Below, one piece after another: positions 7,357 through 16,021 of a stretch of 64,000 bases of DNA. The first letter of the stretch is position 1, and each line of letters opens with the position of its first letter. The stretch comes from Limnochordia bacterium (lineage in GTDB: Bacteria > Bacillota > Limnochordia > DUMW01): assembly GCA_023230925.1 (NCBI GenBank), contig JALNWK010000006.1, forward strand, positions 1 to 64,000. The letters run 5' to 3'. The notes under the pieces are model-generated. The model saw only the letters and a program-made list of their open reading frames with translations, ran no database searches and was not told the DNA's origin. Position numbers and translations under genes: made by a program.

Positions 7357-8635
7357 AAACGCCTTGGTCATTGACCCGATTACAAATCTGGATCGGGTTT
7401 TGCTAGACATTTACATTGAGGATCAACAGATTGTGCAGATTGCACCTAGGATTGAGGAAATACCCGGGATGGAGGTATATGATGCTCATGGTCTTTGGGC
7501 GGCACCGGGGCTTGTGGATATCCATGTGCATCTGCGTCAGCCCGGGCGAGAGGATAAGGAGACCGTAAGAACCGGTACCTTGGCCGCAGCGGCGGGTGGG
7601 TTTGCTGCTGTTGCCTGTATGCCTAACACTCACCCAGTTCTTGACGGGGAGACCGTCTTAGGGTTTTTGCAGCAGGTTATTCAACAAGACGCCGTGGTTG
7701 ATGTATACCCGATTGGTGCTATTAGCAAGGGACTCCAAGGTGAGGAACTAGCAGAGCTTACGGAGATGGCTAAAGCCGGTGTTCGGGCCTTCTCCGATGA
7801 TGGACATTGTGTTAACGATGGTTTCTTGATGCGCCAGGCGCTGGAATATGCCAAAATGCTAGATGTGCCCTTGATCTGTCATGCGGAGGATGCGAAACTA
7901 GCCGATGGTGGAGTGATGCACGAGGGGTATTGGTCTACGGTATTGGGTTTACCACCCATTAGTCCCGTTGCGGAGGAAGCCATCATTGCCCGGGACTTGC
8001 TTTTGGCAGAGAAGATCGGCGCACGATTACATATTGCCCATGTGAGCACCGCAGGCTCTGTGGACTTACTCCGCTGGGGGAAGGCGCGCGGAATCAGAGT
8101 TACTGGAGAGGTGACCCCCCATCATTTGACCTTGACCGACGAGGCGGTCAGTACCTTTGATACTAACACCAAGGTCAATCCGCCCTTACGATCTATTGAG
8201 GATGTACAGGCTGTACGTCGGGGACTGGCCGATGGGACTATTGATTGTATTGCATCGGACCACGCACCCCATACCAGAGAGGAGAAGGAGCAGGAGTACA
8301 TTCATGCACCCTTCGGCCTGATTGGTCTGGAGACAACGGTACCGGTGGTGATGTCTGAACTGGTGGGTCGGGGACATTTGGCGCCGCTGCGGGCGGTTGA
8401 AGCCCTCTCGACGAAACCGGCCAGTATTTTAGGCTTGGAGCCCTTTTCCATTGCGCCGGGTAGGATTGCCAACATCACACTGATTGATCCTAACCTGGAG
8501 AAGACCGTAAAGCCCGATGAATTCTACAGCAAAAGCTGTAATACCCCCTTTGCCGACAAGAGACTAAAGGGCTGGCCCAAGGCTTTGATCTATCATGGAC
8601 AGATAATTATGCGGGATGGTGTTGTGGGTGATTAG
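7340..8635 (+). CDS. pyrC: Dihydroorotase (type I)
   Basis: Zinc amidohydrolase that closes carbamoyl aspartate to dihydroorotate. The 431-residue protein shows DIHVHLRQPGREDKE with the first metal histidines, later HAEDAKLA, LHIAHVSTAGS with more ligands, and the catalytic aspartate in IASDHAPHT. This pattern is the long, Bacillus-type (class I) dihydroorotase. The ATG at 7340 lies within the end of pyrB behind GGGAGGTAG, consistent with coupled translation. Confidence 0.95.
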   Translation: MSLLIKNALVIDPITNLDRVLLDIYIEDQQIVQIAPRIEEIPGMEVYDAHGLWAAPGLVDIHVHLRQPGREDKETVRTGTLAAAAGGFAAVACMPNTHPVLDGETVLGFLQQVIQQDAVVDVYPIGAISKGLQGEELAELTEMAKAGVRAFSDDGHCVNDGFLMRQALEYAKMLDVPLICHAEDAKLADGGVMHEGYWSTVLGLPPISPVAEEAIIARDLLLAEKIGARLHIAHVSTAGSVDLLRWGKARGIRVTGEVTPHHLTLTDEAVSTFDTNTKVNPPLRSIEDVQAVRRGLADGTIDCIASDHAPHTREEKEQEYIHAPFGLIGLETTVPVVMSELVGRGHLAPLRAVEALSTKPASILGLEPFSIAPGRIANITLIDPNLEKTVKPDEFYSKSCNTPFADKRLKGWPKALIYHGQIIMRDGVVGD

Positions 8636-9563
8636 TTTCTCAGATCGTCTAGATCAGAAGATTACGGAAAAGCAAAGCCATGTGGTGGTGGGACTGGATC
8701 CCCGCTGGCACTTGATTCCTGAGTATCTTAAGCAGGAGGCAACCAAACAGTTTGGTCAAGGACCGGAAGCGATCAAGGAGGTCTTGTTCCAGTTCGGCTT
8801 GGGGATTATGGAAGCTGTGGCTGAGTATGCTGTGGCTATTAAACCCCAGTTTGCCTTTTTTGAACAGTTCGGTCCCTGGGGGATGCTCGCCTTGCAGGAG
8901 TTAGTCTTGGAGGCGGGAAAGCTCGGACTTCTGGTAATTGGTGATGGAAAGAGAAACGATATTGGTTCCACAGCAGAGGCCTATGCCAATGCCTACCTCG
9001 GGAAGGTAGACATCTTTGAACAGAAGACCCAAGTATGGTCTATGGACGCATTAACGGTTAACGCTTATCTTGGGGTAGATGGAGTACGCCCCTTTATTAA
9101 TGTTGCCAAAGAACATGGTAACGGCCTATTTGTTCTGCTTAGAACCTCGAACCCCTCTGCCAGTGACTTTCAGGATCTCACCTGTGCCAAAGGAAAGGCC
9201 TATGAGGCGGTGGCAGCAAAGGTGGCAGAATGGGTGGTCGGGGAAGAAATGGGCCAATGCGGTTACAGTTTTATTGGTGTAGTGGTTGGGGCTACCTATC
9301 CTGATGATGCAAAGAGACTACGAGAGTTATTGCCCCATTGCATCTTTTTGGTGCCTGGATATGGAGCCCAGGGGGCCGGTGCTTTGGAGGTATTGCCCTG
9401 TTTTGATGAGAACGGGAAAGGTGCTGTGGTAAACTCAGCCCGGGATATCATTTTTGCTTATACGAAGCCTGCCTATGCTGAATATGGGGAGCGCAACTTT
9501 GCTGATGCGGCCCGCCAGGCAGCAAAAACTATGCGGGATGACTTACTACGGGTTGTGGGTTAA
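8616..9563 (+). CDS. pyrF: Orotidine 5'-phosphate decarboxylase, type 2
   Basis: Last step of UMP synthesis. At 315 residues it is longer than the classic 230-residue enzyme and matches the type 2 subfamily: GLDPRW near the N-terminus, KPQFAFFEQFG, the catalytic DGKRNDIGSTAEAYANAY, and the type 2 stretch LFVLLRTSNPSASDFQDL. The start is ATG 8616, inside pyrC; a GTG at 8628 is an alternative and neither has a strong ribosome site, so coupling to pyrC is likely. Placing pyrF before pyrK differs from Bacillus, where it follows pyrD. Confidence 0.93.
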   Translation: MVLWVISFSDRLDQKITEKQSHVVVGLDPRWHLIPEYLKQEATKQFGQGPEAIKEVLFQFGLGIMEAVAEYAVAIKPQFAFFEQFGPWGMLALQELVLEAGKLGLLVIGDGKRNDIGSTAEAYANAYLGKVDIFEQKTQVWSMDALTVNAYLGVDGVRPFINVAKEHGNGLFVLLRTSNPSASDFQDLTCAKGKAYEAVAAKVAEWVVGEEMGQCGYSFIGVVVGATYPDDAKRLRELLPHCIFLVPGYGAQGAGALEVLPCFDENGKGAVVNSARDIIFAYTKPAYAEYGERNFADAARQAAKTMRDDLLRVVG

Positions 9564-9578
9564 GTGGGGGATGAACTG

Positions 9579-10388
9579 ATGCAAAGGGAATACTCAGGAC
9601 TGCTTGTGGAAAATTACAAAGTGGCTGAAGACTGCCATCTGTTTACGATTGAAAGTAGAGATCTTAAAGATGCAGAACCGGGGCAGTTTATCCATGTATT
9701 GCCACGGGCAGGGCACCAAGTACCTGTATCGAGTGATCCCCTGCTACGGCGTCCAATTAGCATCTACGATATAGACGAGGAACAAAAGACCCTAAAGATC
9801 CTGTTTCGGGTGGTGGGAAGGGGAACCAAGGCTTTAAGTATGCTATCTCCTGGGGAACTCATTGATTTCCTTGGACCCATCGGTAGAGGTTTCGAACTCC
9901 CCACCACAGGGGGATGCGAACTGGCCCTTGTGGGAGGCGGAATCGGTTTGGCCCCATTATTTTTGTTGGCCCGTCGGTTGATCCAGGCCGGTCACCGGGT
10001 GCGGGCATTCTTTGGCTTTCGAAGCCAAGCCGATTGCATCGATGTAGGTCCCTTTAGTGAAATTGGCTGTGCTGTAGAGGTATTCACGGAAGATGGTTCC
10101 CTCGGTGTTCAAGGATTCCCCACGCAGGGGTTAGTCGAAGCCCTACCGGGTCTAGATGGCGTTTACGCCTGTGGTCCTGTGGGCATGTTGGCCGCGGTGG
10201 CACGATTTGCGAGGGACCTGCCTTGCCAAGTCTCCATGGAAGAACGAATGGGATGTGGGGTAGGTGCGTGCCTTGCCTGTGCCTGTAAAGTCAAAGGTCA
10301 AAAGGGCTATGTACGGGTATGTGTGGACGGTCCTGTATTTAATGCGGCCGAGATAGACTTTGATCACTTACTGGGAAAACAGCGTTGA
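9579..10388 (+). CDS. pyrK: Dihydroorotate dehydrogenase B electron-transfer subunit
   Basis: FAD and 2Fe-2S subunit that passes electrons from PyrD to NAD. The 269-residue protein has a flavin-binding barrel (LRRPISIYDID, about residues 60-70), a nucleotide-binding part (ALVGGGIGLAPLFLLA) and the C-terminal iron-sulfur cysteines in MGCGVGACLACACKV and YVRVCVDGP. I chose ATG 9579, which has GGGGG eight bases upstream, rather than GTG 9564. It is followed by the hairpin that separates the ribosome site and start of pyrD. Confidence 0.93.
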   Translation: MQREYSGLLVENYKVAEDCHLFTIESRDLKDAEPGQFIHVLPRAGHQVPVSSDPLLRRPISIYDIDEEQKTLKILFRVVGRGTKALSMLSPGELIDFLGPIGRGFELPTTGGCELALVGGGIGLAPLFLLARRLIQAGHRVRAFFGFRSQADCIDVGPFSEIGCAVEVFTEDGSLGVQGFPTQGLVEALPGLDGVYACGPVGMLAAVARFARDLPCQVSMEERMGCGVGACLACACKVKGQKGYVRVCVDGPVFNAAEIDFDHLLGKQR

Positions 10389-10398
10389 AGGAGGGATG

Positions 10399-10428
10399 AA
10401 CGGATGCATCCTTAAGGGGGCATCCGTT
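10399..10428 (+). promoter_or_regulatory. Hairpin between the pyrD Shine-Dalgarno and start codon
   Basis: AACGGATGC (10399-10407) pairs perfectly with GCATCCGTT (10420-10428) across a 12-base loop. The strong ribosome site AAGGAGGG is at 10388-10395, but the pyrD ATG is at 10436, far beyond normal spacing. If the hairpin folds, three plus seven unpaired bases remain, a normal distance. The same arrangement occurs before purH, rpoZ, def and tadC in this window. Confidence 0.65.
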
Positions 10429-10435
10429 TGATTGC

Positions 10436-11359
10436 ATGAAACCTGATTTGTCTATTCAGATCGGCGCGCTATCCTTGATTAATCCGGTAATGCCAGCATC
10501 GGGTACCTTTGGTAGTGGGCGGGAATATGGCCAATACTTCCCACTGGATCTTTTGGGGGCAATTGTGGTCAATGGGGTAACCTTAGAACCAAAGGAAGGT
10601 AATCGGCCGAGGCGGATCACCGAAACCCCCAGTGGGATGCTCAATGCTATCGGACTGCAAAATGCGGGTGTGACCTCCTTTATTGAAGAAGACCTTCCCT
10701 TTCTTAGAGAATGGGATGTACCGGTGGTTGTTAATATCTCGGGCAATACCGCAAGGGAGTATGGTCAGTTGGCCGAGATGCTCAGCGATGCAGCTGGGGT
10801 TGCGGGAATTGAAGTTAACATTTCCTGCCCCAACGTGAAGGCCGGGGGTATGGCCTTTGGCACCAGTGCCAGTATGGCAGCTGAAGTGACAGAGCTTGTG
10901 CGTAGATCCACTAAGCTGCCGGTTATTGTGAAACTATCGCCCAATGTAACCAGTGTGAAAGAGATTGCCCGAGCGGTGGAGGAAGCCGGTGCCGATGCCG
11001 TCTCTTTGATCAATACCCTCTTAGGGATGCAAATTGATCTTAAGTACCGCCGTCCAGTGCTGGGTAATACCATGGGGGGACTTTCCGGTCCGGCGGTTCG
11101 ACCTATTGCAGTAAGGATGGTCTATGAGGTGTATAAAGAGCTCTCGATCCCGATTATTGGTATGGGAGGCATTGACAGTACCGAAGCAGCTCTGGAGATG
11201 ATTTTGGCCGGGGCCAGTGCTGTTGCCGTTGGTACGGCGAATTTCGTAGATCCCTTCACTATGCCGAAGATTATTGCGGGTTTGGAGAAATACTTGCAAG
11301 ATCACGGCATAGATAATATACGAGTGCTAATTGGTGCAGCACATCAAGAAGGGGGTTAG
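10436..11359 (+). CDS. pyrD: Dihydroorotate dehydrogenase B catalytic subunit
   Basis: FMN enzyme oxidising dihydroorotate to orotate, working with PyrK. The 307-residue protein shows VMPASGTFGSG at the N-terminus, IEVNISCPNVKAGG (class 1B uses this cysteine as base), VIVKLSPNVT, and the FMN phosphate site IIGMGGIDS and AVAVGTANF. Length is normal. It ends the pyrimidine gene run; pyrE and the carbamoyl-phosphate synthase genes are not in the window. A hairpin lies between its ribosome site and ATG. Confidence 0.95.
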   Translation: MKPDLSIQIGALSLINPVMPASGTFGSGREYGQYFPLDLLGAIVVNGVTLEPKEGNRPRRITETPSGMLNAIGLQNAGVTSFIEEDLPFLREWDVPVVVNISGNTAREYGQLAEMLSDAAGVAGIEVNISCPNVKAGGMAFGTSASMAAEVTELVRRSTKLPVIVKLSPNVTSVKEIARAVEEAGADAVSLINTLLGMQIDLKYRRPVLGNTMGGLSGPAVRPIAVRMVYEVYKELSIPIIGMGGIDSTEAALEMILAGASAVAVGTANFVDPFTMPKIIAGLEKYLQDHGIDNIRVLIGAAHQEGG

Positions 11360-11363
11360 CAAA

Positions 11364-11651
11364 GTGAATCTAAAGGTATTTTTTCTTGCTTTTGGCACGC
11401 TTTTCCTAGCAGAGTTAGGGGACAAAACACAACTAGCGGTATTTACCCTTGCCGCCCAATACAAATCGCCCTGGCTCGTATTCGCCGGTGCTTCCCTAGG
11501 ACTTTTGACGGTAACTCTAATTAGCACATTCATTGGGCAGACGATTGTCAGATACATTCCTGCAGCGTATATTCAATTGGCGGCAGGTATCTTGTTTGTG
11601 GTTTTGGGAGTCGGTATCCTCTTGGGTGCCGCCCGGGACATGTTCGCATAA
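11364..11651 (+). CDS. Half-size TMEM165/GDT1 (UPF0016) family membrane protein
   Basis: A 95-residue protein with three hydrophobic segments and the family signature AELGDKTQLAVF (E-x-G-D-K-T). Members of this family export manganese or exchange Ca/Mn for protons. Most bacterial members carry the motif twice; this one has a single copy and would have to form a dimer. The start is GTG 11364, only five bases after the pyrD stop, with a GGGGG ribosome site; the longer frame inside pyrD is unlikely. It is probably expressed with the pyr genes, without an obvious functional link. Confidence 0.8.
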   Translation: MNLKVFFLAFGTLFLAELGDKTQLAVFTLAAQYKSPWLVFAGASLGLLTVTLISTFIGQTIVRYIPAAYIQLAAGILFVVLGVGILLGAARDMFA

Positions 11652-11663
11652 GGGGGACTTACA

Positions 11664-12533
11664 GTGGGGATCGTATTCCAGATCTTTTGGATTATCATTG
11701 TCGTCTCTGCATTTTTACCGATGTTCAAGCAGCGCCGGCTGGAGAGGGCTCGGCTTACGCTGCATCGGTCCATCGAAAAGGAGCGGGGAAGTCGCCTAAT
11801 TACTCTAATTCATCGTCAGGAGTCTATGAGCTTTCTGGGATTTGCCCTCCGACGGTTTATTGATATAGAGGACTCGGAGCAGATTCTGCGGGCGATTCGT
11901 TTTACCCCGGCCAATATGCCCATTGATTTAATACTACATACACCGGGCGGTTTAGTGTTGGCCTCGGAGCAAATTGCCAATGCCATCAAGCGTCACCCGG
12001 GGAAAGTAACGGTGTTTATTCCCCATTACGCCATGTCAGGGGGAGTGTTAATCGCCCTTGCTGCCGATGAAATTGTGGTGGATGAGAACGCAGTCCTTGG
12101 TCCCGTTGATCCACAAATAGGGAGTTACCCGGCAGCATCTGTGGTTAAGGTATTGGAGCAGAAGGACGTCAACAGGATTGACGATGAGACACTGATTCTC
12201 ATTGACGTGGCGAAGAAGGCCCTATCCCAAGTAGAGCAAACGGTGTTTGATATCCTCAAGGATAAACTCGATGAAGGTAAGGCTAAAGAGCTAGCGGCCT
12301 TGCTTAGTCAAGGACACTGGACCCATGATTATACGTTGTCCTGCCAGAAGCTGCAGGAACTGGGCCTGAATGTCATCTGTGGGCTGCCCCGTCGTATCTA
12401 TGAGCTGATGGATCTATATCCTCAGCCAGCGCAAAGAAGATCTTCGGTTGAGTACATCCCTGTCCCCTACCGGGGGGGAGAATCGGAGTCCGCTGAGGGT
12501 AACTCGGATAGTTTAAGAGTCTGGTATAAGTAA
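11664..12533 (+). CDS. Membrane-anchored Clp-fold serine protease (SDH/SppA-like)
   Basis: The 289-residue protein starts with one membrane segment (VFQIFWIIIVVSAFLPMF), followed by a ClpP/crotonase-like domain with IDLILHTPGG, the nucleophile context IPHYAMSGGVLIALAAD, and VLGPVDPQIGSYPAAS. This matches the SDH family of Clp-fold serine proteases (formerly DUF114), predicted membrane proteases related to SppA. The active-site serine would be in YAMSGG. The start is a GTG with AAGGGGGA upstream. It is in a row with purE, but no functional link is evident. Confidence 0.8.
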   Translation: MGIVFQIFWIIIVVSAFLPMFKQRRLERARLTLHRSIEKERGSRLITLIHRQESMSFLGFALRRFIDIEDSEQILRAIRFTPANMPIDLILHTPGGLVLASEQIANAIKRHPGKVTVFIPHYAMSGGVLIALAADEIVVDENAVLGPVDPQIGSYPAASVVKVLEQKDVNRIDDETLILIDVAKKALSQVEQTVFDILKDKLDEGKAKELAALLSQGHWTHDYTLSCQKLQELGLNVICGLPRRIYELMDLYPQPAQRRSSVEYIPVPYRGGESESAEGNSDSLRVWYK

Positions 12534-12563
12534 TATACTTGGGTGAACGTTGGAGGGAGTAGG

Positions 12564-13079
12564 ATGACAAAGGAAGTTTTAGTAGGGATTGTAATGGGAT
12601 CCGACTCGGATCTGCCTGTGATGGCTGATGCCGCATCTTTTCTAGATGAGGTAGGGGTAGGCTATGAAATGCGGATTATCTCTGCCCATCGCACCCCGGA
12701 TTTGGCCTTGGAGTATGCCAGGACTGCTGCAGAACGTGGTTTGAAGCTAATCATCGCTGGAGCGGGTAAAGCCGCCCATTTGGCGGGGGTCCTTGCAGCC
12801 TATACCCATCTACCAGTGATTGGTGTGCCAATCCTAAGCAGTACCCTGGCGGGGACTGATGCGTTGTATTCCATCGTACAGATGCCCACCGGCATTCCCG
12901 TGGCGTGCGTTGCCATTAACGGGGCAAAGAACGCGGCGATCTTAGCTTGTCAGATTCTTGGTACCGCTGATGATGTCATGGCGGCGACGGTAAAGAGGTT
13001 TAAGCGGGGGCTAGCCGATGAGGTCAGGGCCAAGGATCAGAAACTGCAAGAGCGGGGTTGGCGTGCCTACACCGAGTAA
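12564..13079 (+). CDS. purE: N5-carboxyaminoimidazole ribonucleotide mutase
   Basis: Class I PurE, which converts N5-CAIR to CAIR in purine synthesis. The 171-residue protein has the N-terminal GIVMGSDSDLPVM, the active-site ISAHRTPDLALEYA, and IAGAGKAAHLAGVLAAYT. The start is ATG 12564 behind GGAGGG; an upstream GTG at 12543 lies before that ribosome site. No purK follows; instead there is a broken ccdA and an ABC exporter pair before purM, so the purine genes are split by an insertion. Confidence 0.93.
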   Translation: MTKEVLVGIVMGSDSDLPVMADAASFLDEVGVGYEMRIISAHRTPDLALEYARTAAERGLKLIIAGAGKAAHLAGVLAAYTHLPVIGVPILSSTLAGTDALYSIVQMPTGIPVACVAINGAKNAAILACQILGTADDVMAATVKRFKRGLADEVRAKDQKLQERGWRAYTE

Positions 13080-13154
13080 AGGGTTCTTGTAGCAGGGAAT
13101 CTTTCCTGATTTGTGGAATGACTGTCCTAAAGTCTCGTTGAGGTGGTGGACTTA

Positions 13155-13827
13155 ATGGACTCAGGAGATCTTTCCTTGTGGGTAGCCTTTGGCGCGGGAG
13201 TAGCCTCGTTTTTCTCACCCTGTGTCTTACCTTAGTACCAAGTTATCTAAGCTATTTGACCGGCTATTCAGCCGGGGAACTGGCCTACAGCAAGAAGCTT
13301 GATCAGCTCTTCACCAATGCAGTTGCTTTTGTGGTTGGGTTTAGCTTTGTCTTTACGCTCCTTGGTTTTCCCATGAGTTTCATTGGCCAGTGTTTGCTTG
13401 TTAACCTTGTGACTTTTCGTAAGGTGGCTGGGGTATTCATCGTTGTTTTTGGGTTGTATACTGCGGGGTGTTTCGGCTTCATCCCCTCCTTAAAGAGAGG
13501 CGGGCTGGCTATGTTTTAAAGGGTATGAGCATCTTCAACTCCTTTCCCCTGGGGGTGGCCTTCTCCTTTGGCTGGACTCCCTGTGTAGGTCCTATCCTTG
13601 GTTCTATTTTCATGTTTGCGGCGATGGGTGGGGCCATATCTAGAGGGGGACTTCTACCTATTCCTTTGGGCTGGCACTACCTTTCTTGGTTACGGCCCTA
13701 GGGGCTTCTTTTTTGCCACCCCATCTGCGCCGCTTTCATAAGCATCTAAGAACCGCAGAGATTGTCACGGGTGCTAGTGGGGATTTTGGTTTATACGGAT
13801 TACTTTGCAATTCTATCAGCAGGATGA
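13155..13827 (+). pseudogene. ccdA: Decayed cytochrome c biogenesis protein CcdA with several frameshifts
   Basis: Fragments in order give a full CcdA, the thiol-transfer membrane protein. ATG 13155 leads into VASFFSPCVLP (first catalytic cysteine). After a missing T near 13230 comes VPSYLSYLTGYSAGE and two membrane segments to about 13515. A second frame gives FSFGWTPCVGPILGSIF with the second cysteine. A third shift near 13665 gives GLALPFLVTALGASFLPPHL, and a last one near 13770 gives VLVGILVYTDYFAILSAG before TGA 13825. Four reading-frame breaks in 670 bases, with clean genes on both sides, point to a real pseudogene rather than sequencing error. Confidence 0.85.
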
Positions 13828-13842
13828 GAGGAAGATAGACTG

Positions 13843-14760
13843 TTGGAGCATGCGCTAGCGGTTAAGGGGATCGGTAAAAGCTATGAAAAGCGCCGGGTGG
13901 TGGATGATATATCCTTTGAGGTTTACCCCGGTGAGATCATGGCCTTGCTTGGACCTAACGGAGCAGGGAAGACGACGATCATCCGGATTATCATGGGCAT
14001 TGTGGGCCCGGATGAGGGAGACATCGGCTTTAGTTTGGGTTCGGGGGAGCGCTCAAAAACTATTGTGAAGAGCAAGGTTGGATATATGCCCGAGGAACGG
14101 GGATTGTATCGGGAATCCAAAGTCATGGATGTTTTGGTGTTCTTAGCCGGTTTGAAAGGGGTACCGAAGAACCTAGCAAGGAAGAGGGCACAGAGTTGGT
14201 TAGCCCGCTTTGGACTTGAGGACTATGCCGATGCCAAGGTACAGGAATTATCCAAGGGTATGGCCCAACGGATCCAGTTTATCGCTACTGTGCTGCATGA
14301 ACCGAGTTTGGTGGTACTAGATGAGCCTTTTTCTGGCTTAGATCCCGTGAGCCAGGACATTTTCCTGGAGGAGATCCGGCGCCTAGCCCAAGGGGGTACC
14401 GCTGTGCTCCTTTGCAGTCACCAGATGAACCTGGTGGAGGCGGTAAGTCATCGCATTTTCTTGATTAATCGAGGCCAAAAGGTTCTCTATGGTCCCTTAC
14501 AGGATATTAAGGCCCAATATGGGAACTACCGGGTCAATATGGTGATAGAAGGCGATAACAGTCAGTTATTCCGGCATCCTTTGGTAGCGGAGCACGACCA
14601 GAAGGATAATCGGTTGATGTTGTTGCTGCAGGATGGTGTCGAGCCGGCTGAGTTTGTCTCAACTTTGGATCCGGACCTTCCCATTGAGGAGATGTCCATT
14701 TCCCGCATTTCCCTCCACGATATTTTCGTTAGGATCGCCAGTGGGGAGGCGGCAATATGA
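13843..14760 (+). CDS. ABC-2 type exporter ATP-binding protein (NatA-like)
   Basis: A 305-residue ATPase with Walker A GPNGAGKTT (about residues 37-45), the Q-loop replaced by GYMPEERGLY as in NatA-type proteins, the signature ELSKGMAQRIQ, Walker B LVVLDEPFSGLDP and the H-loop LCSHQM. A C-terminal extension of about 80 residues resembles DUF4162. It would power the permease encoded next, exporting a sodium-linked, antibiotic or unknown substrate. The start is TTG 13843 with AGAGGAA upstream. Its last codons overlap the permease start (ATGA). The pair sits between the ccdA wreck and the purine riboswitch. Confidence 0.88.
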   Translation: MEHALAVKGIGKSYEKRRVVDDISFEVYPGEIMALLGPNGAGKTTIIRIIMGIVGPDEGDIGFSLGSGERSKTIVKSKVGYMPEERGLYRESKVMDVLVFLAGLKGVPKNLARKRAQSWLARFGLEDYADAKVQELSKGMAQRIQFIATVLHEPSLVVLDEPFSGLDPVSQDIFLEEIRRLAQGGTAVLLCSHQMNLVEAVSHRIFLINRGQKVLYGPLQDIKAQYGNYRVNMVIEGDNSQLFRHPLVAEHDQKDNRLMLLLQDGVEPAEFVSTLDPDLPIEEMSISRISLHDIFVRIASGEAAI

Positions 14761-15941
14761 ACGGTACCCGACAAATCATGATGTGGGAGATCATGCGGAA
14801 CCTACGGAACAAGCAGTTTCTACTAGGACTGATTCTCACCCCTTTGATTATCGTTGTCTTTGCTGGGATTCCCCTGCTGATAGAGAAGCTGGAGAAGCCA
14901 GAGATCGATACCTATGTTGTTTTTGATGAACTAGGCCTTCTCGGTACCCTAGTGCAGTTGACGGAAAGCAGTAACATCGAAGTGAAGGGTTATGACGGGG
15001 AGGACTTGGCTGGCTATGCAGAGGAGATAAAGGCAAAGGGCTATTTTACCCTGACAGAGTCCTTCATCGAGACTGGTAGTGTGACAGTGCATATGGAAAA
15101 ACCCCAGGGTATCGAGAAGCTACAAGCTCTATTGACTGCCCTGCTGCAAAATACCCGGATCCAGCAATCCGGAATAGACCCAAACTTGATCCAAAGATTA
15201 AGTGCTCCCTGTCAGGTGATCCCGGCTTATCCTAACGGTGATGCCGCAAAGCAGGCGCGGAACATGCTTGTATCGATGGTGCTTACGATACTGGTCGTTA
15301 TCTTGATTCTCGCTACCGGTGGTATGCTTCTATATAGTGCCCTACAGGAAAAACGGGACCGGATGGCGGAGGTGGTACTATCCTCGATTAGTCCCTTGGA
15401 GCTGATGCAGGGAAAGATCCTTGGCAACTTCGTACTGGGAGTTATTCAGTTTGGTCTATGGTTACTCTTAGGTGTGGGAGTAGCCAAATTTGGCTTCCAC
15501 TTCCCTGTGGAGGAGTATATCGTGTGGCAACAGCTTCCAGTACTACTTGTCTTTGGACTGCTTGGTTATCTGCTGTACGCGTCGCTTTTTGTTGGGTTGG
15601 GTGCCACCATGGAGGATGTGCAAAGTGCAGGTAGCCTGCAAGGTCTGGCCTTTGCCTTGCCTAGTATTGGAGCCATCTTTATTGGCCCAGTAATCCAAAA
15701 TCCCGATGGAATGATTGCGACGATAGTAAGCTTGTTTCCCTTTACTAGTCCGTGGATTGTGATGATGCGTTCCGGTTTAACGGTGGTTCCCCTTTGGGAG
15801 CTGCTATTAAGTGCTGGGATTCTGTTGATTACCACCGTGCTCGTGATGTTCGCCGCGGCCAAGATCTTTCGTGTGGGGATGCTTATGTATGGGAAGACCG
15901 CCACTCCTAAAGAGATCTGGAAGTGGTTTAGATATGAATAG
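14757..15941 (+). CDS. ABC-2 type exporter permease (NatB-like)
   Basis: The 394-residue protein has one N-terminal membrane segment (FLLGLILTPLIIVVFAGIPLL), a roughly 150-residue external domain, and five to six C-terminal segments including MVLTILVVILILATGGMLLYSALQEKR, the typical ABC-2 entry with the following RMAEVVLSSISPLELMQGKILG motif. This is the NatB/YhaP type and pairs with the preceding ATPase, whose stop overlaps its ATG. The substrate cannot be told from sequence. It ends just before the riboswitch promoter and has no obvious terminator of its own. Confidence 0.85.
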   Translation: MNGTRQIMMWEIMRNLRNKQFLLGLILTPLIIVVFAGIPLLIEKLEKPEIDTYVVFDELGLLGTLVQLTESSNIEVKGYDGEDLAGYAEEIKAKGYFTLTESFIETGSVTVHMEKPQGIEKLQALLTALLQNTRIQQSGIDPNLIQRLSAPCQVIPAYPNGDAAKQARNMLVSMVLTILVVILILATGGMLLYSALQEKRDRMAEVVLSSISPLELMQGKILGNFVLGVIQFGLWLLLGVGVAKFGFHFPVEEYIVWQQLPVLLVFGLLGYLLYASLFVGLGATMEDVQSAGSLQGLAFALPSIGAIFIGPVIQNPDGMIATIVSLFPFTSPWIVMMRSGLTVVPLWELLLSAGILLITTVLVMFAAAKIFRVGMLMYGKTATPKEIWKWFRYE

Positions 15942-15985
15942 ACACAGACTGCCGATACCATGGGGTTTTGCCGGAGTAGTTTTGT

Positions 15986-16014
15986 TTGACAAAACTAGTA
16001 GTGTTTGCTAAACT
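15986..16014 (+). promoter_or_regulatory. SigA promoter of the purMNHD unit
   Basis: TTGACA at 15986-15991 and TAAACT at 16009-16014 are 17 bases apart. Transcription would start near 16021, so the riboswitch aptamer lies immediately downstream, followed by its terminator. Confidence 0.75.
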
Positions 16015-16021
16015 GAAGGCG

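Noticed and set aside
13155..13827. Two separate small membrane-protein genes (13178-13519 and 13468-13701)
   Set aside because: Both are pieces of one ccdA seen in different frames; the starts are internal and lack ribosome sites.
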